DNA from: Lentisalinibacter orientalis
Lineage (GTDB): Bacteria; Pseudomonadota; Gammaproteobacteria; Steroidobacterales; Woeseiaceae
Length of the DNA: 64,000 bases
NCBI RefSeq assembly: GCF_040706535.1
Contig: NZ_JAPDRJ010000001.1
Location: 1,302,001 to 1,366,000, forward strand
Direction of reading: 5' to 3'
This document shows, piece by piece, positions 34,039 to 41,710 of this stretch. The notes below the pieces were generated by a model, which was given only the letters and a program-made list of their open reading frames with translations, searched no databases and was not told the origin of the DNA. Within the stretch, counting starts at the first letter, position 1. Every line of letters starts with the position of its first letter. The translations under genes and the position numbers were made by a program.

Positions 34039-34551
34039 CTATTTCTTTTTCGGCGTGCTGTCGTAGGGGTTGAAGAAGGCCGCCTCCGGCGCATCGTCGT
34101 CGGCGTCGTCCGCTTCGGTCACGTCCTTGCCGAGGATCTGGCGCAGCATCTGGGTGCTGACCAGCTGCAACTCATCGGCCTCGTCGGGCTCGGGCTCGAG
34201 CTCGTCTATGTTGCGGCCGCCGACCGCCACCGATTCGCGTCCCGCGACGGGGCGGTTCATCATCGCCTCGAGGCTCTCGGTTTCCAGGATGCGGAAGTGG
34301 CCCGTGTCTTTCTCCCTGGCCACCACGCCCTCCGCGCCGTCGCCCGCGAGACGGTCCATCTCCTCGCGCAGATTCGGGTCTCCCTGTTGGATCAGTGCTT
34401 CGACCGTCTGCGTGTTCATCAGCTCGAAGCGCCCGGTCTTGACGTCGCCCACCCACACCGAGTGGCCGCGCTCGTCGAGCCCCACCTTGCCGCCGGGCCG
34501 TGCGAGCCTGACGGTGTCGCCTTTGCCGGGCTTGTCCGATCCCTGTGCCAT
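34039..34551 (-). CDS. Uncharacterised acidic protein
   Basis: A 170-residue soluble protein with no signal peptide. It has short repeated blocks such as VGDVKTGRFELMNTQTVEAL and REKDTGHFRILETESLEAM, which look like two halves of one internal duplication, and an acidic stretch (EPEPDEADELQL, TEADDADDDAPEA) before a basic end. I do not recognise the family. The start at 34551 has GGAG upstream in GGAGTACGGT. It is a single gene between the plus-strand operon and the SYLF gene. Confidence 0.7.
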   Translation of the reverse strand: MAQGSDKPGKGDTVRLARPGGKVGLDERGHSVWVGDVKTGRFELMNTQTVEALIQQGDPNLREEMDRLAGDGAEGVVAREKDTGHFRILETESLEAMMNRPVAGRESVAVGGRNIDELEPEPDEADELQLVSTQMLRQILGKDVTEADDADDDAPEAAFFNPYDSTPKKK

Positions 34552-34680
34552 ACCGTACTCCGCGCGGTTTCTGCGCATAGTGTCGGGATTATGCCCGCCA
34601 GGACGCCGGAAATTCTGAGAATCGCTTCACAGGCCGGGATGCCGCCGCCGGGGGGCGTTCAGCCTCGATTCACCGGATGC

Positions 34681-34689
34681 TGCTAGAAT
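34681..34689 (+). promoter_or_regulatory. Candidate extended -10 promoter of the SYLF gene
   Basis: TGCTAGAAT fits an extended -10 and lies 32 nt before the ATG at 34721, which has CGAGGAG as ribosome-binding site. No clear -35 is visible. Confidence 0.5.
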
Positions 34690-34720
34690 TCCGGCGCTTT
34701 CTTCCCGAGGAGTCCCGGCC

Positions 34721-35272
34721 ATGAAGACCCCGAATTTATTCCCTGCCATCCTGCTGGCAGCCCTTTGTTTCGCGCAGCCCGCGCTGGCCGACGACGCAGC
34801 GGAGATCGATGCCGACGTCGACGAGGCGCTGGCCAGCTTCAAGTCCGAAGTCGACGGCGCGGACGTCTTCCTGAGCAACGCCGCCGGCGTGCTGGTGTTT
34901 CCGCGGGTGGTCAAGGCCGGCATCGGCATCGGCGGCGAATACGGCAAGGGCGCGCTCAGGGTCGGCGGCGAGACGGTCGACTACTACTCCACGGCGGCCG
35001 GTTCCATCGGCTTCCAGTTCGGCGCGCAGGCCAAGAGCATCGTTATCGCCTTCATGACGCAGGAGGCGCTGAAGAAGTTCCGCAGCAGCGCCGGCTTCAA
35101 GGTGGGCGTGGACGGCTCGGTGGCGCTGATCGACCTGGGGGCCGGCAAGACGATCGATACGGCGAACATCAAGGATCCGGTGGTCGGCTTCGTTTTCGGC
35201 AGCAAGGGCCTGATGTACAACCTGACGCTCGAGGGCGCCAAGTTCACGAAGCTGGACATGAGCAAGGACTAG
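34721..35272 (+). CDS. Secreted SYLF (Ysc84) lipid-binding domain protein
   Basis: A 183-residue protein with a signal peptide (about 1-23) and a SYLF/Ysc84 domain (PF04366): LVFPRVVKAGIGIGGEYGKGAL, YYSTAAGSIGFQFGAQ, and IVIAFMTQEALKKFRSS. Eukaryotic SYLF domains bind phosphoinositides; the bacterial periplasmic members are poorly studied. It is preceded by an extended -10 promoter and followed by the small-ORF locus. Confidence 0.85.
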   Translation: MKTPNLFPAILLAALCFAQPALADDAAEIDADVDEALASFKSEVDGADVFLSNAAGVLVFPRVVKAGIGIGGEYGKGALRVGGETVDYYSTAAGSIGFQFGAQAKSIVIAFMTQEALKKFRSSAGFKVGVDGSVALIDLGAGKTIDTANIKDPVVGFVFGSKGLMYNLTLEGAKFTKLDMSKD

Positions 35273-35372
35273 GCTCTGTCTAATTGCCGTTCGTGACCGG
35301 GTCCGCGTTTTTCGCGGCAGCGCTTGGAATTCGCCGGCAATTATTGGATGCTGTCGGCTCGGCCCATAACCG

Positions 35373-35386
35373 AAAGGAGGTGATCC
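35373..35386 (+). promoter_or_regulatory. Extended Shine-Dalgarno
   Basis: AAAGGAGGTGATCC is nearly the full reverse complement of the 16S rRNA tail and precedes the ATG at 35388. Most other start sites here match at four to six bases only. Confidence 0.8.
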
Positions 35387-35387
35387 A

Positions 35388-35468
35388 ATGTCTAGTGAGA
35401 AATTGGCAGTGTCGTTCCAGCCCCGGGATTTCGCCGTGACAGTGGAGCAGCCTTCGCTGTCGCAGTGA
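35388..35468 (+). CDS. 26-residue small protein with exceptional ribosome-binding site
   Basis: ATG at 35388 to TGA at 35468 encodes 26 residues (starts MSSEKLAVSFQPRDF, ends VEQPSLSQ) with no membrane stretch. The upstream stretch AAAGGAGGTGATCCA reproduces at least 13 consecutive bases complementary to the 3' end of 16S rRNA, with seven bases between AAGGAGG and ATG: near-ideal for initiation. The stop is followed by two small hairpins and a terminator, so the locus looks like a short transcript of its own. No homologue or function is recognised. It may be a small protein or a translated leader. Confidence 0.6.
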   Translation: MSSEKLAVSFQPRDFAVTVEQPSLSQ

Positions 35469-35518
35469 GGCCCAGGGTACGGAAGATACCCGGGGGTTGA
35501 CGACACCCCACTCACGGA

Positions 35519-35543
35519 GGGCCGCAGCGATGCGGCCCTTTTT
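35519..35543 (+). terminator. Rho-independent terminator of the small-ORF locus
   Basis: A 7-bp stem GGGCCGC/GCGGCCC with a six-base loop is followed by five T residues. It is 50 nt downstream of the small ORF stop and isolates it from the gene at 35642. Confidence 0.88.
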
Positions 35544-35641
35544 CATGTACGCCCTTGCAATGCCCGGCGCCGCGACGCCCGCCCTTCCTCTGGCGGGAGC
35601 GTTGGGATAGATTCGGGGGACGATCGAGGAGGATGGCTGCA

Positions 35642-35902
35642 ATGAGTGCGAGCCTCAGGGAACAGGTGGAAGCATTACTGCCCAAGTGGGAGCGGTGGTA
35701 TCCGAGCCTGTTCGACGCAGCCGCCGATCTGGGCCTGATCAAGGCCCGGGTGTGCTCGCCCGATTCGCTGCTGCTGTCCAACCGGCACGCTTCGGTGCAG
35801 TCCCAGGCGGCTGCCGCGCACCGCGAGAAGTGGGGCGGCACGGACGAGCCGGGCCGCAACGCGCCCGGCAAGGGAAAGCGGAAGCGGCGCAAGCGCCGGT
35901 GA
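35642..35902 (+). CDS. Small basic-tailed protein of unknown function
   Basis: An 86-residue protein (MSASLREQVEALL at the N-terminus, PGKGKRKRRKRR at the C-terminus). The basic tail suggests nucleic acid or ribosome contact, but the fold is not known to me. The ATG is chosen because GAGGATGGCTGC precedes it; an ATG three codons earlier is too close to that site. It lies after a terminator, so it should have its own promoter, none of which is evident. Convergent with the zinc-ribbon gene. Confidence 0.55.
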   Translation: MSASLREQVEALLPKWERWYPSLFDAAADLGLIKARVCSPDSLLLSNRHASVQSQAAAAHREKWGGTDEPGRNAPGKGKRKRRKRR

Positions 35903-35939
35903 GGGCGGCGACGGATTTCCGTCGCCAGCGCCGCGCGCT

Positions 35940-36317
35940 CTACTCCTTGCGGAACAGCGACTCGGCGTCGGCCAGGGGATCGTCTCCGCCGTCCTCGCCG
36001 GGGCCCGGCTCCGGCGCGCCGCCGAACAGGCTGTCGAGTTCCTGCTGCGCGCGCCGCTCGGCGTCGATGGCGCTCGATTCGAAGGCCGTGGCCGAGGGCC
36101 GGAAGTAGTCGCAGAAATTCGGCCGCTCCTTCTCCTTGACCTCCTCGGCGTCGTCCTCCCGGCACTGGCGGGCAACCGTGGGATCGAAATGGACGCACAT
36201 GCGGCACACGTGCAGCGGGATGCTGCACTCCGGGCACTCGTCCAGCCGTGACAGGGGCAGGGTGAGCCTGGCGAGCGGGGCGCCGCAGCGCCAGCAGCGG
36301 AGGTCGTTGCTCTCCAT
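35940..36317 (-). CDS. Conserved zinc-ribbon-like protein of unknown function
   Basis: A 125-residue protein beginning with three cysteine pairs, CWRCGAPL, CPECSIPL and CRMC, followed by CREDD and FCDYFRP (a fourth set). The spacing suggests one or two zinc-bound ribbons in residues 8-70. The C-terminal third is acidic and probably disordered. I recognise the general type of an uncharacterised gammaproteobacterial protein but no function. It is divergent from the small ORF at 36431. Confidence 0.72.
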   Translation of the reverse strand: MESNDLRCWRCGAPLARLTLPLSRLDECPECSIPLHVCRMCVHFDPTVARQCREDDAEEVKEKERPNFCDYFRPSATAFESSAIDAERRAQQELDSLFGGAPEPGPGEDGGDDPLADAESLFRKE

Positions 36318-36418
36318 GGCCCCGACTGTCGCGCTTCGCGGGGAGCGTGTCCAGCGGCCTGTCGCTCGGGGAGAGCGCTTCTGTGATCGGGCTCACGGCG
36401 CTAAGCGGCTGCCTGCGC

Positions 36419-36424
36419 TAGAAT
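36419..36424 (+). promoter_or_regulatory. Candidate -10 for a leaderless transcript
   Basis: TAGAAT ends six bases before the ATG at 36431, and transcription normally starts about seven bases after the -10, so the mRNA could begin on the start codon itself. No Shine-Dalgarno is visible upstream of that ATG. The -35 region is weak. Confidence 0.35.
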
Positions 36425-36430
36425 TTTTCC

Positions 36431-36682
36431 ATGGCTGAGCGGGTCGTATCGCCTTCCGTCGAGGAAGAGGAATTCAGCGGGGACGGGCTGGTGCTCCTGC
36501 CGGAGGGCTATCTGGATTCCTCCGATGCGGCGTACGAGCTGCACCGGGAGCAGATCGACACCCGGGTGCACGACCTCGCCATCGGGGGACTCACCCGCCG
36601 GCTCGGCGACACCCTGCTCGCGATCGCGCGGCGGGCCGCGGTGCTCTGGCTGGCTCTCGGCTTCGTGACGGTCTGCGTCTGA
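36431..36682 (+). CDS. Small protein of unknown function with one membrane segment
   Basis: An 83-residue reading frame. The N-terminal 60 residues are acidic and helical, and RAAVLWLALGFVTVCV at the C-terminus could be a tail anchor. No homologue is recognised. It may be leaderless because TAGAAT precedes the ATG by six bases. The gene is otherwise supported only by open reading frame and position (convergent with the J-domain gene, 4-nt gap), so it may not be real. Confidence 0.4.
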   Translation: MAERVVSPSVEEEEFSGDGLVLLPEGYLDSSDAAYELHREQIDTRVHDLAIGGLTRRLGDTLLAIARRAAVLWLALGFVTVCV

Positions 36683-36686
36683 GGCC

Positions 36687-37391
36687 TCAGGCGGTCTCGC
36701 AGACGAAAGCCCCGACCGTGCGCTCGAGATCGAGCGTGAGGAACTCCGCCCGCACCAGCCACTGCCGGCCACCCGATTCCACCGAAGGCTGCGCGGCCAC
36801 CACGCGGGCGATCGCCCGGCAGATGTCGCTGTCGAGGCGGATGATCTGGCCGGCTGACAGGGCCTGCCGGGTGACGAATTTCAGCCCGTGCAGGGAGACG
36901 TCCTGCATGCGTCCCGTCATGGGGAAGTGCTGCGGCCAGGTCGCGAGGAAGGTGATCGGCTGCGAGCGGCGGATGCGGGCGATGGCCCGCTGACCCCGGG
37001 TCTCCAGGCGACTGCGGTCGGCCGGTGCGAGCGGGCTGGCGCACTCGCCGCAGCGCTCGCCCGCGTCCGGCGCGCCGGCATGGGCGCGCTCCGTGCCGCA
37101 GAACAGGCACGCTTCGGTCGGCCGCGGTTCCCGCCGGGAAGGCCGGGGAGAGGCGCGGGCGGCCGAGCGGGCAGCGTCGTAGGACGCCCGCTTCTCCGGG
37201 TGCCGCAGCACCGACCAGGCCTCGTTCAGAGCCGCCGCGCGGCGGTTGTCGCCGCCCAGATCGGGATGCGCGCGCATCCGCTGCATCAGCGTGCGATAGC
37301 TGGAGCGGATCACCTCCAGCGGTGCGTCGGGCTGGACGTGGAGGATGCGGTAGTAGTCACGCTCCCCGACAGGGTCGTTCCGGGACTTCAT
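36687..37391 (-). CDS. J-domain / zinc finger / PilZ fusion protein
   Basis: A 234-residue protein. Residues 12-72 form a J-domain with the HPD motif at 42-44, so it should stimulate a DnaK. Residues 95-118 hold two CxxC pairs (CLFC, CGEC) typical of a zinc knuckle. Residues about 137-220 resemble a PilZ domain: RIRRSQPITF as the basic region, and DVSLHG (164-169) in place of the canonical D/NxSxxG c-di-GMP motif. This would link c-di-GMP to chaperone activity, but c-di-GMP binding is unproven. It begins 108 nt after oxyR, on the same strand. Confidence 0.82.
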   Translation of the reverse strand: MKSRNDPVGERDYYRILHVQPDAPLEVIRSSYRTLMQRMRAHPDLGGDNRRAAALNEAWSVLRHPEKRASYDAARSAARASPRPSRREPRPTEACLFCGTERAHAGAPDAGERCGECASPLAPADRSRLETRGQRAIARIRRSQPITFLATWPQHFPMTGRMQDVSLHGLKFVTRQALSAGQIIRLDSDICRAIARVVAAQPSVESGGRQWLVRAEFLTLDLERTVGAFVCETA

Positions 37392-37499
37392 GCCTGCGCC
37401 TCGTTGTTCTTGTTATGACCCGGATTCTAGTGACCCGAGCGACGCCGCGAGGCCCGACTCGACATAAGGGCGAGATCGCCGCGTTGCGGGCGACGGCCG

Positions 37500-38402
37500 T
37501 CAGGGCTGTCGGTTGTCGGTGATGAAGGTGCCCAGCTCGCGGAATTCGTCCGCGCGGGCGCTGCCGCGGCGCCAGCCGAGGGCGATCTCGCGGTAGGATC
37601 GCTCGCCCATGGGCCAGAGCCCGACGTCGGTCGCGCTCAGCAGCGCCGAGTCCCTGGCCATCTCCGGCAGGAAGGTGATGCCGAGGTCGGCGTCCACCAT
37701 CTCGATCAGGGTGAGCAGGCTGGTGGCGGCGAAGCGGCTCACCTTTTCGGAGCTGCGGATGCGGCACGCGTCTATGGCGTGCTCCCGCAGGCAATGGCCT
37801 TCCTCGAGCAGCAGCACGCTGTCGGCGTGCAGGCGGTTGTAGCGGTAGTTCTCCGGGTCCACGAGACGCGTCTCGCGATGCGCCGCCAGCAGGAAGCGGT
37901 CCCGGAACAGCGGCTCGGTCTCCACGTTGCGCAGCTCGTAGGGGACGGCGAACAGCATGAGGTCGATGTCACCGGCCAGGAGCTTGTGGTGCAGCTTCTC
38001 CGTGAGATCCTCCACCAGGAACAGCTTCAGCTCGGGAAAGCTCTGCCGCACCAGGGGGAGCACCCGGGGCAGCAGGAACGGTGAGATGGTGGGGATGACG
38101 CCGAGGCGCAGGGGGCCGGACAGCGGCTTCTGGCCCACCCTTGCTATTTGCACGAGCGACTCCAGATCTCTGAGACAGAGGCGGGCCTGCTCCGCCACCT
38201 CCCGGCCGATGGCGGTGATGGTGACCTGCCGGTTGGTGCGGTCGACCAGCTGCACGTCCAGCGCTGCCTCCAGTTCCTGGATGCCGACGCTGAACGCGGA
38301 CTGGGAGACATGGCAGGCGTCGGCGGCACGGCCGAAGTGGCCGTGTTCGGCGAGCGCCACGAAGTAACGTAACTGCTTGACGCTGGGAAGATTAATGGCC
38401 AT
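37500..38402 (-). CDS. oxyR: LysR-family peroxide sensor OxyR
   Basis: A 300-residue LysR-type regulator. The winged helix-turn-helix is at 10-66 (ADACHVSQSAFSVGIQELE); the redox switch cysteines are Cys204 in EEGHCLREH and Cys213 in IDAC, matching C199 and C208 of E. coli OxyR in context. It forms a disulfide on H2O2 and activates peroxide-defence genes. The start at 38402 is preferred over the frame's first ATG (38426) because it gives the usual N-terminus. It is divergent from dps, a common arrangement. Confidence 0.93.
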   Translation of the reverse strand: MAINLPSVKQLRYFVALAEHGHFGRAADACHVSQSAFSVGIQELEAALDVQLVDRTNRQVTITAIGREVAEQARLCLRDLESLVQIARVGQKPLSGPLRLGVIPTISPFLLPRVLPLVRQSFPELKLFLVEDLTEKLHHKLLAGDIDLMLFAVPYELRNVETEPLFRDRFLLAAHRETRLVDPENYRYNRLHADSVLLLEEGHCLREHAIDACRIRSSEKVSRFAATSLLTLIEMVDADLGITFLPEMARDSALLSATDVGLWPMGERSYREIALGWRRGSARADEFRELGTFITDNRQP

Positions 38403-38514
38403 TGAGCGGAGTCCCGGCTGTTGCATTCACTAAATCGATCACTATTATAAAAATATTCCATTTTCATTATCAATGGCAATCCTTATGATAGGGAACATCG
38501 AAGGAGGACGAATC
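38403..38514. other. AT-rich control region between oxyR and dps
   Basis: The 112-nt gap is much richer in A+T than its surroundings. It holds the dps promoter and presumably an OxyR site, but no full ATAG-N7-CTAT repeat set is visible; only scattered CTAT/ATAG elements are seen. Confidence 0.5.
38461..38489 (+). promoter_or_regulatory. Candidate dps promoter
   Basis: -35 TTTTCA (38461-38466) and -10 TATGAT (38484-38489) are 17 bp apart. The ATG is 26 nt after the -10. The weak -35 fits an activator-dependent promoter. Confidence 0.45.
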
Positions 38515-38994
38515 ATGACCATCAACATCGGAATCGAAGAGAAAGACCGCAGGGAGATCGCAGACGGGCTGTCGCGGCTCCTCGCCGACAGCTACACGCT
38601 GTATCTCAAGACGCACAACTATCACTGGAACGTGACGGGCCCGATGTTCGCCACGCTCCACACGCTCTTCGAGGAGCATTACACCGAGCTGGCTCAGGCC
38701 GTCGACGAGATCGCCGAGCGCATCCGCGCCCTGGGCTTCAAGGCTCCCGGATCCTACAGCGAGTTCGCGAAGCTGACGGACATCGAGGAGGAGACGGGCA
38801 GCCCGGACGCCGAGGAGATGATTCGCCAGCTGGTGCTCGGCCAGGAGACCGTCGTGCGCACGGCGCGCCAGGTGTTCCCGGTCGTGGACAAGGCCAACGA
38901 CGAGCCCACGGCGGACCTGCTGACCCAGCGTATGCAGATTCACGAGAAGAACGCGTGGATGCTGCGCAGCCTGCTGAAAGACGAGGCGGCCTGA
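38515..38994 (+). CDS. dps: Dps DNA-binding ferritin-like protein
   Basis: A 159-residue Dps protein. Inter-subunit ferroxidase ligands are visible as HNYHWNVTGPMFATLHTLFEEHYTELAQAVDEIAERIR (His, Asp and Glu of the family). It forms a dodecamer that stores iron using H2O2 and shields DNA. The N-terminal residues are short, with few lysines, so DNA binding may be weak. The ATG is preceded by GGAGGACGAATC. OxyR control is expected. Confidence 0.95.
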   Translation: MTINIGIEEKDRREIADGLSRLLADSYTLYLKTHNYHWNVTGPMFATLHTLFEEHYTELAQAVDEIAERIRALGFKAPGSYSEFAKLTDIEEETGSPDAEEMIRQLVLGQETVVRTARQVFPVVDKANDEPTADLLTQRMQIHEKNAWMLRSLLKDEAA

Positions 38995-39089
38995 CCTGCA
39001 CCGCAGCGGCCCGCCTGGCCGGGCTGCGCGCACCGAGAAACCGATTCGAAACACGGGGCATGACCCGAACCGAAACCAGGAGTAAATCA

Positions 39090-39833
39090 ATGGATACATC
39101 GATGGAAGGCAAGAGAGTACCCGACGCGACATTCCGCACGCGCGAGGGACACGAGTGGGTCAACAAGACCTCCAGTGAACTGTTCGACGGCAAGACCGTG
39201 GTGGTCTTCTCGCTGCCGGGCGCGTTCACGCCGACCTGCTCATCGTCGCACGTGCCGCGCTACAACCAGCTGGCCGATACGTTCAAGAAGCACGGCGTCG
39301 ACGAGATCATCTGCGTCTCCGTCAACGACGCGTTCGTGATGAACGAGTGGCAGGAAGCCCAGAAGGCCTACAACATCCGGTTCCTGCCGGACGGCAACGG
39401 CGAGTTCACCTCGAAGATGGGCCTGCTGGTCGACAAGGACGATCTCGGCTTCGGCAAGCGTTCCTGGCGTTATTCCATGCTGGTGCGCGACGGCAAGATC
39501 GAGAAGCTGTTCGTCGAGCCGGAGAAGCCCGGCGACCCCTACGAGGTCTCCGACGCCGACACCATGTTGGAGTACGTCGCGCCGAGCGCGGAGAAGCCCC
39601 ACGACGTGACCATCCTGTCACGCAAGGGCTGCCCGTTCTGCGCCGAGGCGAAGGCACGGCTCCGCGACGCCGGCATCGACTACGAAGAGCTGGTGCTGAA
39701 CCGGGACTACACGGACCGTACGCTGCGCGCCGTCGCCAAGGCGACCACCTTCCCGCAGGTGTTCGTCGACGGCGAGCTGATCGGCGGTGCCGACGATCTG
39801 GAGCAGTGGCTCAGCGGGCGCAAGGCGGCCTGA
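39090..39833 (+). CDS. Peroxiredoxin-glutaredoxin fusion (hybrid Prx5)
   Basis: A 247-residue hybrid peroxidase. Residues 1-165 are Prx5-type with the peroxidatic Cys50 in FTPTCSSSH. Residues about 172-247 are a glutaredoxin domain with CPFC (Cys181, Cys184) and FPQVFVDGELIGG. It reduces H2O2 and alkyl hydroperoxides using glutathione through its own glutaredoxin part. The ATG at 39090 follows CCAGGAGTAAATC. It sits 95 nt after dps and ends at a strong terminator. Confidence 0.94.
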   Translation: MDTSMEGKRVPDATFRTREGHEWVNKTSSELFDGKTVVVFSLPGAFTPTCSSSHVPRYNQLADTFKKHGVDEIICVSVNDAFVMNEWQEAQKAYNIRFLPDGNGEFTSKMGLLVDKDDLGFGKRSWRYSMLVRDGKIEKLFVEPEKPGDPYEVSDADTMLEYVAPSAEKPHDVTILSRKGCPFCAEAKARLRDAGIDYEELVLNRDYTDRTLRAVAKATTFPQVFVDGELIGGADDLEQWLSGRKAA

Positions 39834-39886
39834 CAGGCCAGGCGCCCGAGTCGTTCCCCCAGCCGTTTCAACGACGGCTATTTGAA

Positions 39887-39919
39887 AGCCGGGTCCCGCG
39901 AGGGGCCCGGCTTTTTTTT
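39887..39919 (+). terminator. Rho-independent terminator after the hybrid peroxiredoxin
   Basis: AGCCGGG...CCC with a GCGA loop pairs with GGG...CCCGGCT, followed by eight T residues. Confidence 0.9.
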
Positions 39920-39933
39920 CGTCTGCGCCGGGG

Positions 39934-40794
39934 TCAGGACGCCAGTCGGGCCGCCGCAGCACCCGCCTGCAGCGGCGCCGGCAGGTCGTGGCGCCGGCCG
40001 AGCTTCGCGATGCGGAAACCGTGGCTCTCGAGCCGGCGGCCGTTCTCCACCGAGCCGTAGTGATAGACGACGATGCGGTCGAGCGTCTCTCCCGGATACT
40101 CGTTCAGCAGATCGACGAAGCCGCTGTGGGCGGGATTCGCGCGGACCGCGCAGTCGTGGAAGATGGTCTCGCCCTCGGTGGCGTACTCGCGCAGCACCTC
40201 GGGTATGGGCCGGGTATCCCCCGTGAACAGGAAGCTCCCGGGCAGCGCGACGCCGTAGCAGAACCGCGGCTGCATGTGCCGCACCTCGAAGACCCGGAAC
40301 CACAGCGAATCCAGCCAGAAGCCGCCGGTGACCGGGACGAGCTGGAATGCGTCCCAGAAATTCGTTCCGCCCTCGGCCCGGACGAAGGCGTTACCCACCA
40401 CCCGTTCCTGCAACCGCGCCACGATGGCGGCCGGCACGAACAGCCGCACGGGCGGCAGCCTGCCGCCGGTGACCAGCGGCGCCGCCGCATGGAACAGCTC
40501 CTCCAGGCCGCCCACGTGATCCATGTGGGTGTGCGTGAGATAGACGCTGTGCGGAAGCGCGTCGTACTGCGCGCGATAGCCGTCCACGGCGCCGGGGCCG
40601 CAGTCGATCATCAGGAGCGGTTCCGCTCCCCGTTCGACCGTCGCGATGGGGCTGCCCTGGCTGGTACCGCCGCCGATGCCGAGGAAGCGCAGCGCGTAGC
40701 CTTCGCCGTTCCCCGAGCGCCGGTCGAGCGGCATGTCGGCCACCGCGTCCGTCGCGGCCGGGCCGTGCCGGTCTTGAGCAAGACTCTCCGTCAT
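39934..40794 (-). CDS. Metallo-beta-lactamase-fold hydrolase (RNase Z-like)
   Basis: A 286-residue MBL-fold protein. The metal motif HTHMDH (88-93) is the HxHxDH of the family; LFTGDTRPI is a later metal-binding block, and HYGSVENGRR completes it. The layout resembles the RNase Z/ElaC-type or arylsulfatase-like MBL group. No catalytic assignment is possible. The ATG at 40794 has a GGGAGAGGGAACG ribosome-binding site. It converges on the terminator of the hybrid peroxiredoxin gene. Confidence 0.85.
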   Translation of the reverse strand: MTESLAQDRHGPAATDAVADMPLDRRSGNGEGYALRFLGIGGGTSQGSPIATVERGAEPLLMIDCGPGAVDGYRAQYDALPHSVYLTHTHMDHVGGLEELFHAAAPLVTGGRLPPVRLFVPAAIVARLQERVVGNAFVRAEGGTNFWDAFQLVPVTGGFWLDSLWFRVFEVRHMQPRFCYGVALPGSFLFTGDTRPIPEVLREYATEGETIFHDCAVRANPAHSGFVDLLNEYPGETLDRIVVYHYGSVENGRRLESHGFRIAKLGRRHDLPAPLQAGAAAARLAS

Positions 40795-40881
40795 CGTTCC
40801 CTCTCCCTGCTGACAGCCTTCATGGCGGTCCATGCTAGGGAGCATCGATGACGTTCTGATGAAGCCGCCGCGGCGCGTCGA

Positions 40882-41541
40882 TCAGAAGTTCCAGTGGAAG
40901 CCGAGCATGGCCACCGGGTAGAGGTCGTAGTCCTCGAGCTCGGCCTGCAGCTCCTGGCGTTCGGTCTCCAGACTCTCCTGAAACAGGGGTTCATCCGCGA
41001 TCGGCCCGCTGGCCGCGAGGCCTACCTGCGGCTCGCCCTGGAACAGCACGCCGAGATCCAGGCTCAGGCCGACGGTGTCGAAGATGCGGAAGTCCATGCC
41101 CACGCCGGCATAGGGTGCGCCGCTGTCGAAGGTGACCGCGCCGCTCAGCGTGCCGACCTGATCGACGGGATAGACGGTGCCGCCGATCTCGATTGTGCTG
41201 CCATCGCGGCTGGTGAGATTCACCTCGTTGCTGTTCGAGAAATAGCCGGCGGTCAGGCGGAACGGCGTCATCGGCGCACGCAGGTTCAGGGTGGCGTACC
41301 AGGTGTTCAGGTCGAACTCGCCGTCGTAGTTGATGCCGGCCTCGGAGCCGTCGTCGTCGAAGCTGAAGCGGTTCAGCCCGCCGCGCAGGTCGAGATACGG
41401 CACCGGGCGCCAGGTGGCTTCCACGCCGAGGCCGAGGGTACCGGCGCGGACGCCGAACCAGAGGTCGTCGTCGGCCTGGGCGGGCGTTGCCGAGGCGAGG
41501 CCGAGCAGGGCCAGCAGAGCGGTGATTCGCAGGGTATTCAT
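40882..41541 (-). CDS. Outer-membrane beta-barrel protein of unknown function
   Basis: A 219-residue protein with a signal peptide (cleavage near AQA/DDDLW, residue 23-24) and an alternating beta-strand pattern ending in a Phe (FHWNF), as expected for a small barrel. Strand-like segments such as LTAGYFSNSNEVNL and APYAGVGMDFRIFDTVGLSLDLGVLF are visible. It resembles MipA/OmpW-like small barrels in overall form, but no family is certain. The GTG/ATG choice favours the ATG at 41541 with GGAGTGACC upstream. It precedes the MBL gene on the same strand by 87 nt. Confidence 0.78.
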   Translation of the reverse strand: MNTLRITALLALLGLASATPAQADDDLWFGVRAGTLGLGVEATWRPVPYLDLRGGLNRFSFDDDGSEAGINYDGEFDLNTWYATLNLRAPMTPFRLTAGYFSNSNEVNLTSRDGSTIEIGGTVYPVDQVGTLSGAVTFDSGAPYAGVGMDFRIFDTVGLSLDLGVLFQGEPQVGLAASGPIADEPLFQESLETERQELQAELEDYDLYPVAMLGFHWNF

Positions 41542-41710
41542 GGTCACTCCGTGCCCGCGTTCCGGCGGGCGATTGAACAGAATAAACGGAAGGCTATACC
41601 GGCTTCCCGGTCGCGGGTGTGAGCGGGATCACATCCACGGATGCCCGGGGCGGGCCCGGGCAGTAGAATGCGAGCCAGTCCGGGTGGTCCGGCACGGCAG
41701 GGAGATAGCG

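Larger units (their letters stand above)
35273..35641. other. 369-nt gap holding a 26-codon ORF and its terminator
   Basis: The only features are the 26-codon ORF at 35388-35468 with its ribosome-binding site at 35373-35386, two small hairpins at 35475-35491 and 35493-35509, and a terminator at 35519-35543. About 100 nt at each end show nothing I can interpret. Confidence 0.5.

Noticed and set aside
35371..35387. Fragment of an rRNA gene (16S 3' end, reverse strand)
   Set aside because: The match to the 16S tail complement stops at the spacer; the bases after it are a start codon and ORF, not 16S sequence. It is better read as a long Shine-Dalgarno.
35273..35641. tRNA or known riboswitch in the gap
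   Set aside because: No cloverleaf or aptamer signature is seen; only the small ORF and three hairpins.
38403..38514. Canonical OxyR binding site
   Set aside because: ATAG and CTAT elements occur but not in the required spacing.
41330..41710. N-terminal extension of the DUF418 gene
   Set aside because: The upstream frame is antisense to the outer-membrane barrel gene, and a good ribosome-binding site precedes 41711.
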